From: CAZPWQ01 sp964590495
GTDB lineage: Bacteria > Bacteroidota > Rhodothermia > Balneolales > Balneolaceae
NCBI GenBank assembly: GCA_964590495.1
Contig: CAZPWQ010000106.1
Span: forward strand, 1-11,668
Direction: 5' to 3'
Length of the DNA: 11,668 nucleotides
Shown: in pieces, positions 7,391 to 11,668 of the stretch
Position numbering within the stretch: the first letter of the stretch is position 1
Layout of the letters: each line of letters opens with the position of its first letter
Translations under genes and position numbers: made by a program
The notes under the pieces: generated by a model
The model's input: only the letters and a program-made list of their open reading frames with translations
Told to the model about the DNA's origin: nothing
Database searches by the model: none

Positions 7391-7512
7391 CTACCGACCA
7401 ATCGTTCCTACCGGAACGGAACCAGTGCCGACAAACAGTTCGGGAGCAGAGCTCCCTCATAGCTATAGTTTCTGCCCAGATTTATCTTCCGTTAGGAAGA
7501 TTTGGTCGGTAG
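7391..7512. other. Predicted four-way-junction fold, possible structured RNA
   Basis: CTACCGACCAA (7391-7401) is the exact reverse complement of TTGGTCGGTAG (7502-7512), giving an 11-bp closing helix. Inside are three perfect short hairpins: CGTTCC/GGAACG with loop TACC (7403-7418), GGGAGC/GCTCCC with loop AGA (7442-7456), and ATCTTCC/GGAAGAT with loop GTTA (7484-7501). The last hairpin ends exactly where the closing helix begins. It is not a tRNA: it is too long and has no T-loop or acceptor CCA. Whether it is an RNA, a mobile-element end or chance is unknown. The strand of any transcript cannot be fixed. Confidence 0.35.
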
Positions 7513-7525
7513 CATAATAATGTAC

Positions 7526-7550
7526 CACCAAAGAATACGTCCGTTTGGTG
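7526..7550. repeat. Stem-loop after the junction structure
   Basis: CACCAAA (7526-7532) pairs with TTTGGTG (7544-7550) across an 11-base loop. The same ACCAAA can also pair with TTTGGT at 7501-7506, which is partly used by the closing helix of the neighbouring junction fold, so the two structures compete. Confidence 0.35.
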
Positions 7551-7619
7551 ATAGATTCGGGGAGTGATCTGTGACAGGCGTTTTGGTCAAATCTTTGTTT
7601 TCTTTTCTTTCATTCCCAT

Positions 7620-7638
7620 AAAAAACCCTGTCAGGGTT
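7620..7638 (-). terminator. Intrinsic terminator of the xylBA operon
   Basis: Read on the minus strand, AACCCT and AGGGTT pair around GAC (7638 to 7624), and the strand continues directly into T residues (complement of the A run 7620-7625). It lies 34 bp after the xylA stop codon, the expected place. On the plus strand no T-run follows, so it acts in one direction. Confidence 0.7.
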
Positions 7639-7671
7639 GTAATATATATCTAGCTGCATTCACCGGCTGTA

Positions 7672-9000
7672 TTAAATGTAGCGGTTTATCAGGTTTTCGA
7701 GATACTCCTGGCGGCCGCTTATTTGAGCAGGTTCTCCATTTTCTTCGGCAATCTTCTTCAAGTCTTCCAGAGAAAGATTACCATTTTCGAATTCCGCTCC
7801 TTTTCCGGAGTCAAAGGAAGAATACCGCTGCCTTCGAAGTTCTTTGTATTCGGATTCCTCCAAAATAGTATGAGCCGTTTTTAAAGCCCGGGCGAAAATA
7901 TCCATACCTCCGATATGAGCATAATAAAGATCGGTCAAATCTGTGGAATTACGTCTCAGTTTGGCATCAAAATTTATACCCCCCGTTTCGAACCCGCCAT
8001 CCTGGAGAATTACCAGCATAGCCTGTGTGACTTCAAATATATCGGCGGGAAACTGATCGGTATCCCATCCGTTCTGATAGTCTCCCCTGTTGGCATCGAT
8101 GCTGCCCAGTAATCCGGCATCAGCAGCAACCTGCAGCTCATGCTCAAAGGTATGCTTTGCAAGTATGGCGTGATTCACCTCGATATTCACTTTGAAATCA
8201 TCATCAAGTCCGTATTCCTGCAAAAATCCGATCACCGTGGCAGTATCGAAATCGTACTGGTGTTTCGACGGCTCCATCGGCTTGGGTTCAATCAAATAGG
8301 TACCTTCGAATCCATTTTTGCGTCCATAATCTTTTGCCATATGCAGAAAACGGGCCAGATGATCCCGCTCCCGTTTCATATCGGTATTGAGCAGTGTTTG
8401 ATAGCCTTCGCGTCCGCCCCAGAATACATAATTGGATCCGCCCAGTTCAATAGTCGCATCCAGTGCATGTTTCACCTGTGCGCCCGCATGAGTTATAACG
8501 TCAAAATCGGGATTGGTCGCAGCACCGTTCATATAGCGCGGATGACTGAACAGGTTGGCAGTCCCCCACAACAGTTGTACGCCGCTTTCCTTCTGTTTCT
8601 GCTTGGCATAATCCACGAGCGTTTGCAGTCTTTTTTCCGATTCTTTAATGGTTTCAGCCTCATCCACCATATCAACATCGTGGAAACAGTAGAAAGGCAC
8701 TTTCAGTTTTGTGATGAATTCAAATGCCGCATCCATTTTAGCACGCGCGCGGTCAACGGCATCCTCGTATTCCATCCATGGCCAGACCCGGGTTCCGCCT
8801 CCGAAAGGATCACCGCCCGGTTCACTGAATGTATGCCAGTAAGCCACGGCAAAACGAAGATGATCCTGCATGGTTTTACCACCCACTTTTTCCCTGGGAT
8901 TATAATATCTGAAGGCTAAGGGGTTATCCGACTTTTCCCCTTCAAAAGGAATTTCATCAATATTTCCAAAGTATTCATCAGTGCCGGTTGTAATCTTCAT
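7672..9000 (-). CDS. xylA: D-xylose isomerase
   Basis: A 442-residue class II xylose isomerase (EC 5.3.1.5), a cytoplasmic TIM-barrel enzyme that converts D-xylose to D-xylulose with two divalent metal ions. All active-site residues are present, each six positions later than in E. coli XylA: His107 and Asp110 in FHDVD, Glu238 in IEPKP, Glu274 and His277 in IEVNHA, Asp302 in IDAN, Asp313 and Asp315 in WDTDQFP, and Asp345 in NFDAK. LRFAVAYWHTF near the N-terminus and WGGREGY (194-200) are also typical. The ATG at 9000 gives the standard N-terminus; no Shine-Dalgarno precedes it. It follows xylB on the same strand after an 86-bp gap, and a terminator stands 34 bp after its stop. Confidence 0.98.
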   Translation of the reverse strand: MKITTGTDEYFGNIDEIPFEGEKSDNPLAFRYYNPREKVGGKTMQDHLRFAVAYWHTFSEPGGDPFGGGTRVWPWMEYEDAVDRARAKMDAAFEFITKLKVPFYCFHDVDMVDEAETIKESEKRLQTLVDYAKQKQKESGVQLLWGTANLFSHPRYMNGAATNPDFDVITHAGAQVKHALDATIELGGSNYVFWGGREGYQTLLNTDMKRERDHLARFLHMAKDYGRKNGFEGTYLIEPKPMEPSKHQYDFDTATVIGFLQEYGLDDDFKVNIEVNHAILAKHTFEHELQVAADAGLLGSIDANRGDYQNGWDTDQFPADIFEVTQAMLVILQDGGFETGGINFDAKLRRNSTDLTDLYYAHIGGMDIFARALKTAHTILEESEYKELRRQRYSSFDSGKGAEFENGNLSLEDLKKIAEENGEPAQISGRQEYLENLINRYI

Positions 9001-9086
9001 AGTTTGCTGTTGTTTTTTAATTCTGTTGTTAATTGCTCATTGTTAAATTTGCTCAAAAAGTGATCTCGCTGGTGATGGAGAAGAAT
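9001..9086. other. xylB-xylA spacer
   Basis: This 86-bp AT-rich spacer between the xylB stop and the xylA start shows no terminator and no TTTG plus TAnnTTTG pair on the minus strand. xylA is therefore most simply read through from the xylB promoter. Confidence 0.4.
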
Positions 9087-10577
9087 CTAATTATCCATTT
9101 CCTTGTTCAGAACGTCCTCCCATCTCTCGTATGCTTCCAGGTAAACTTCCTGTTTTTCAGTATCGGGCTGCAGAGTGGCAATCTGTTCCAGGTTTTTAAA
9201 AGCCTCATCCCGGTTTTTAAAAATGCCGGTACCGAGTCCCGCCCCTATTGCAGCTCCCAGGGCACCGTTGGTATCATATAACTCAACAGTAGTGCCCGTG
9301 GTATTGGTAAAAGCTTCGCGAAACAGCGGACTCTGAAACATATTGTCGCTGCCGACCCGGATGGTGTCAATAGTCATTCCCATCTGTTTCATCACCTGCA
9401 GTCCATAATTCATGGAAAAGGCTATGCCCTCCTGTGCCGCCCGCATCAGATGAACTTCACTGTGCCGGTTGAAGTTAATATTCTGGATTAACGCGCCGGG
9501 ATCCCGGTTCTCCAGTACCCGTTCGGGACCATTACCAAAAGGTAATATAACGATTCCCTCTGAACCCACAGGAATTTCCCCGGCCAGCCGGTTCATCTCG
9601 TCATAGGAATGCTGATTATTGAATAATTTATTTTTCAGCCAGCTGTACTGAATACCTGTGCCATTGATGCAGAGCAAAACGCCGTAACGCGACTTCCCTT
9701 CATCATTGTTAACATGTACAAAAGTGTTGACACGCGATTTGTCATCATAAACCGCCTGGTCCGTCACTCCATAGATCACGCCGGATGTCCCTGCAGTAGC
9801 TGCCACTTCGCCCGGATTCAATACATTCAGTGAAAGAGCATTGTTGGGCTGATCTCCCGCCCGGTAACCGATAGGAATGCCGGGCTTCAACCCCAGTTCT
9901 GCCGCAGTGTCTTTCGACAGTTCAGCTGAAACTGAAAAATTAGGATCGTATTCGGGCAGCAAATCAGAGGAGATTTCATAATGATCGAGCAGGCCTTCGG
10001 CAATACCTCCGGATTTATAATCCCAAAAAATTCCTTCCGAGAGTCCTGATATCGAAGTTCGTATTTCTCCCGACATCTTCATGGCGATATAATCACCAGG
10101 CAACATCGCCTTGTGGATTTTCGGGTATAGTTCCGGTTTATTTTCCCTGACCCACCTGAGTTTTGAGGCCGTAAAATTGGCCGGTGAATTCAGATAATGT
10201 TCCAGGCAATATTCAGGTCCTATATCATCAAAAGCCCTGTTTCCGATATCCACGGCACGTCCGTCACACCAGATGATAGCGGGATGTAATACTTCATGCT
10301 GTTCATCCACCAAAACCAGCCCGTGCATCTGGTATGCTATGCCGATCCCTTTTACAGCATCCGGTTGAGCCCCTTCGAAATTCAGAATTTGAGACGTCAC
10401 ATTTTTTATATGTTTCCACCAAACCTCCGGATCCTGCTCTGCCCATCCTTTTTGAGGTGAATCCATATCAAGTTCATCTTCAGGAGAAGAAGCTGATGCA
10501 ATTACCTTTCCGGTGTTTGCATCCAACAAACAACCTTTGATACTGGAACTTCCTACATCATATCCTATTAATTGCAT
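9087..10577 (-). CDS. xylB: Xylulokinase, FGGY family
   Basis: A 496-residue FGGY carbohydrate kinase that phosphorylates D-xylulose to xylulose-5-phosphate with ATP, feeding the pentose phosphate pathway. The N-terminal phosphate-binding segment is GYDVGSSSIKG (5-15). WAEQDPEVWW (45-54), QMHG (83-86) and WCDGRA (103-108) are the xylulokinase-type substrate region. The catalytic base is Asp242 in YRAGDQPNNAL. The second ATPase domain carries AGTSGVIYG, then GSDNMFQSPLFREAF and GALGAAIGAG. Pairing with xylA fixes the substrate. The ATG at 10577 starts directly at the first beta strand, as usual. No Shine-Dalgarno is seen. It is the first gene of the xyl unit and lies downstream of a good Bacteroidota-type promoter. 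Confidence 0.95.
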   Translation of the reverse strand: MQLIGYDVGSSSIKGCLLDANTGKVIASASSPEDELDMDSPQKGWAEQDPEVWWKHIKNVTSQILNFEGAQPDAVKGIGIAYQMHGLVLVDEQHEVLHPAIIWCDGRAVDIGNRAFDDIGPEYCLEHYLNSPANFTASKLRWVRENKPELYPKIHKAMLPGDYIAMKMSGEIRTSISGLSEGIFWDYKSGGIAEGLLDHYEISSDLLPEYDPNFSVSAELSKDTAAELGLKPGIPIGYRAGDQPNNALSLNVLNPGEVAATAGTSGVIYGVTDQAVYDDKSRVNTFVHVNNDEGKSRYGVLLCINGTGIQYSWLKNKLFNNQHSYDEMNRLAGEIPVGSEGIVILPFGNGPERVLENRDPGALIQNINFNRHSEVHLMRAAQEGIAFSMNYGLQVMKQMGMTIDTIRVGSDNMFQSPLFREAFTNTTGTTVELYDTNGALGAAIGAGLGTGIFKNRDEAFKNLEQIATLQPDTEKQEVYLEAYERWEDVLNKEMDN

Positions 10578-10686
10578 TATATTTCTGCTACAATTTTTAA
10601 CTGTTTAATTTTAAAGCTCAAAAAATGGTATCTGATTGAGCAATCGGCTGCCTCCTATTGGTATTAATCGCATAAAAAACCACCCA

Positions 10687-10717
10687 CAAAAATAGAGGAA
10701 TGCGGCAATTTTACAAA
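10687..10717 (-). promoter_or_regulatory. Bacteroidota-type promoter for xylBA
   Basis: On the minus strand TTTG (complement of 10714-10717) is followed after exactly 19 bases by TATTTTTG (complement of 10687-10694). This matches the known Bacteroidota consensus, TTTG, 19-21 bases, TAnnTTTG. Transcription would start near 10680, giving a leader of about 100 bases before xylB. Confidence 0.65.
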
Positions 10718-10818
10718 GTAAGATCATGTATCTCTTTTTTCCATTTTGTGTGGACATTCACTAATGAATGGACCTTGTACGACTGTCTCTTCTTTAAGAG
10801 TCCTTAGCTCGATTCCCA

Positions 10819-10878
10819 GAGATCCTTCGACTGGCTCAACAGTTGCCCTAATTTACGCTTTGTTGTCTCAGGATGACA
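10819..10878. repeat. Interspersed inverted-repeat element, left copy
   Basis: The ends GAGATCCTTCG (10819-10829) and CTCAGGATGACA (10867-10878) are the mirror partners of the right copy at 10954-11007, with one mismatch in each end. Between them, CAACA (10837-10841) and TGTTG (10861-10865) can form a hairpin of their own, and CTCA occurs on both sides of that segment (10835-10838 and 10867-10870). I recall the same end sequences as a dispersed intergenic repeat in many Bacteroidota-related and other environmental genomes. Confidence 0.6.
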
Positions 10879-10953
10879 GGTGGGGAGGTCGATTTCTGTG
10901 GTGAATGATCTGAAAAAGTGGACAGGGCTTTATATATACTCATCCCCCCCTTA

Positions 10954-11007
10954 TGTCATTCTGAGCAAGGGCCGGTGTTTTTTTCCGGTCCGCTGCCGAA
11001 GAATCTC
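10954..11007. repeat. Interspersed inverted-repeat element, right copy
   Basis: TGTCATTCTGAG (10954-10965) and CGAAGAATCTC (10997-11007) are the conserved ends, in inverted orientation to the left copy 75 bp away. The centre differs from the left copy: GGGCCGG (10969-10975) pairs with CCGGTCC (10985-10991), with one G-T wobble, around a T-rich loop. Two copies in opposite orientation can fold into one large cruciform. Confidence 0.6.
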
Positions 11008-11090
11008 ACGGGTAGAGCAGAATGCCTTAATTGGGACTGATTACGATAAAATGAAGATCCATCACCCGAAGGCATCTCTATCAGAAGCAT

Positions 11091-11122
11091 TTTGGAAAAC
11101 CCTCTGTAAGGAAGTAATTTAT
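11091..11122 (+). promoter_or_regulatory. Candidate promoter for the nitrilase-family gene
   Basis: TTTG (11091-11094) is followed after 20 bases by TAATTTAT (11115-11122), which agrees with the Bacteroidota -7 box TAnnTTTG except at its last two positions. It lies 57 bp before the start codon, a reasonable leader length. Confidence 0.3.
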
Positions 11123-11179
11123 CCGGTGACTTTTCCATTAAACCTAACAGGTAAATATAGCCTCTAACGAATTTATGTT

Positions 11180-11668
11180 ATGGAAAAACTGAATATTGCG
11201 ACGGCCCAGTTCGAACATAAGAGCGGAGATAAATCCTACAATTTGGAGATCATTGAAGGGCTAAGTGAGCAGGCTGCAAATGCGGGCGCATCGGTGATCT
11301 CTTTTCATGAATGCTCGATTTCCGGTTACACATTTGCCCGTGATCTGTCACGGAAAGAAATGCTGAACCTGGCTGAATTTGTTCCCGATGGACCGAGTAT
11401 AAAAAAATTAACTTCAATTGCTGCTAAATATAATATTTCAATTTTGGCGGGGCTTTTTGAAAAAGATCAGGCTGACAGATTGTTTAATACATACCTGTGT
11501 GTAGATAAAAACGGACCGGTAACTGCAACAAGAAAGTTGCACCCCTTTATTCATTCCGACCTAAGCCCCGGCAACAAATACTGTGTGTTTGATTTATTCG
11601 GCTGGAAGTGTGGTATTTTAATCTGTTATGATAATAATATTATTGAAAATGTCAGGGCTACCAATTTG
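11180..11668 (+). CDS. Carbon-nitrogen hydrolase (nitrilase superfamily), 3' end cut by window edge
   Basis: The first 163 codons of a gene that continues past the window. The protein belongs to the nitrilase superfamily, which hydrolyses non-peptide C-N bonds in amides, nitriles or carbamoyl compounds. The catalytic triad is visible: Glu44 in SFHECSISGY, Lys119 in TRKLHPF, and Cys149 in GILICYDNNIIENVRA. The sequence after the cysteine (ENVRAT) resembles amidase-like members annotated only as nitrilase family proteins, so the substrate cannot be named. The ATG at 11180 places the first beta strand (LNIATAQF) directly at the N-terminus, as usual; an ATG five bases upstream is in another frame. 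No Shine-Dalgarno is seen. It is divergent from xylB and separated by repeats, so a link to sugar use is not implied. Confidence 0.88.
   Translation, partial: MEKLNIATAQFEHKSGDKSYNLEIIEGLSEQAANAGASVISFHECSISGYTFARDLSRKEMLNLAEFVPDGPSIKKLTSIAAKYNISILAGLFEKDQADRLFNTYLCVDKNGPVTATRKLHPFIHSDLSPGNKYCVFDLFGWKCGILICYDNNIIENVRATNL

Larger units (their letters stand above)
7185..7671. other. Convergent intergenic region packed with inverted repeats
   Basis: This 487-bp space lies between the SDR gene and the oppositely oriented xylA. A frame open through 7512 is only a continuation of a reading frame that starts inside the SDR gene and resembles nothing. What is present is a series of stem-loops, listed separately, plus a purine-rich stretch right after the SDR stop (7188-7202) that looks like two Shine-Dalgarno sequences but has no start codon behind it. 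A pyrimidine-rich stretch at about 7590-7616 is otherwise featureless. Confidence 0.8.
10578..11179. other. Spacer between xylB and the nitrilase-family gene, with repeats
   Basis: This 602-bp spacer between divergent genes holds the xylB promoter, a pair of inverted interspersed repeats and a candidate promoter for the downstream gene, all listed separately. Two small hairpins are also seen: CATTCA/TGAATG (10755-10770, loop CTAA) and CTCTT/AAGAG (10787-10800, loop CTTT). A short plus-strand ORF (10880-11167) runs across one repeat copy and resembles no known protein. Confidence 0.7.

Noticed and set aside
7066..7512. 148-codon plus-strand ORF running from inside the SDR gene across the hairpin region
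   Set aside because: It starts in another frame of the SDR coding sequence, its product resembles nothing, and most of its length is inverted repeats. The open frame looks like chance.
7391..7512. tRNA or tmRNA-like gene
   Set aside because: The closing helix is 11 bp rather than 7, there is no T-loop sequence, no anticodon arm geometry and no CCA end.
7190..7550. CRISPR array or integron attC sites
   Set aside because: The hairpins differ in sequence and spacing, so there are no identical direct repeats with spacers, and the inverted-repeat ends do not fit the attC core motifs. No cas or integrase gene is present.
8140..8919. 259-codon plus-strand ORF antisense to xylA
   Set aside because: It is entirely opposite the well-conserved xylose isomerase gene, with low-quality, Cys/His/Phe-rich composition typical of a shadow frame.
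10880..11167. 95-codon plus-strand ORF in the spacer before the nitrilase-family gene
   Set aside because: It crosses the right repeat copy and has no recognisable motif or ribosome binding site.

Overview
The window looks like chromosomal DNA from a Bacteroidota- or Balneolota-type Gram-negative heterotroph. This placement is an inference. It rests on a promoter upstream of xylB (TTTG, 19 nt, TATTTTTG on the minus strand) that matches the Bacteroidota sigma-A consensus, on the near absence of Shine-Dalgarno sequences in front of most genes, on a lipoprotein version of the TRAP binding protein, and on the SDR-type fructuronate reductase. No rRNA or marker gene is present to fix the taxon.

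Left part (126-7184, plus strand): a hexuronate uptake and breakdown cluster. It encodes a three-gene TRAP transporter (dctP, dctQ, dctM), uronate isomerase (uxaC), an SDR fructuronate reductase / D-mannonate oxidoreductase, KDG kinase (kdgK) and KDPG aldolase (kdgA). Together they would import glucuronate or galacturonate. Glucuronate would then pass through fructuronate, mannonate, KDG and KDPG to pyruvate and glyceraldehyde-3-phosphate. Mannonate dehydratase (UxuA), needed between mannonate and KDG, is not in the window. The order transport, uxaC, kdgK, kdgA, SDR and the mostly short gaps suggest one or two transcripts.

Middle (7185-7671): a 487-bp space between two convergent gene groups, with no credible gene but a very high density of hairpins. 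It holds a plausible intrinsic terminator for the plus-strand cluster (7351-7379), a good terminator for the xyl genes on the minus strand (7620-7638), and at least six other inverted repeats. One set of these nests into a four-way-junction-like fold (7391-7512). This is the part least explained by known features.

Right part (7672-10577, minus strand): xylB followed by xylA, converting D-xylose to xylulose-5-phosphate, with the Bacteroidota-type promoter about 110 bp upstream of xylB. Beside the hexuronate cluster this points to use of glucuronoxylan-like or ulvan-like polysaccharide monomers (inference).

Right end (10578-11668): a 602-bp gene-free spacer carrying two inverted copies of a degenerate interspersed repeat (10819-10878 and 10954-11007). 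It is followed by the start of a carbon-nitrogen hydrolase gene (nitrilase superfamily) that runs off the window edge.
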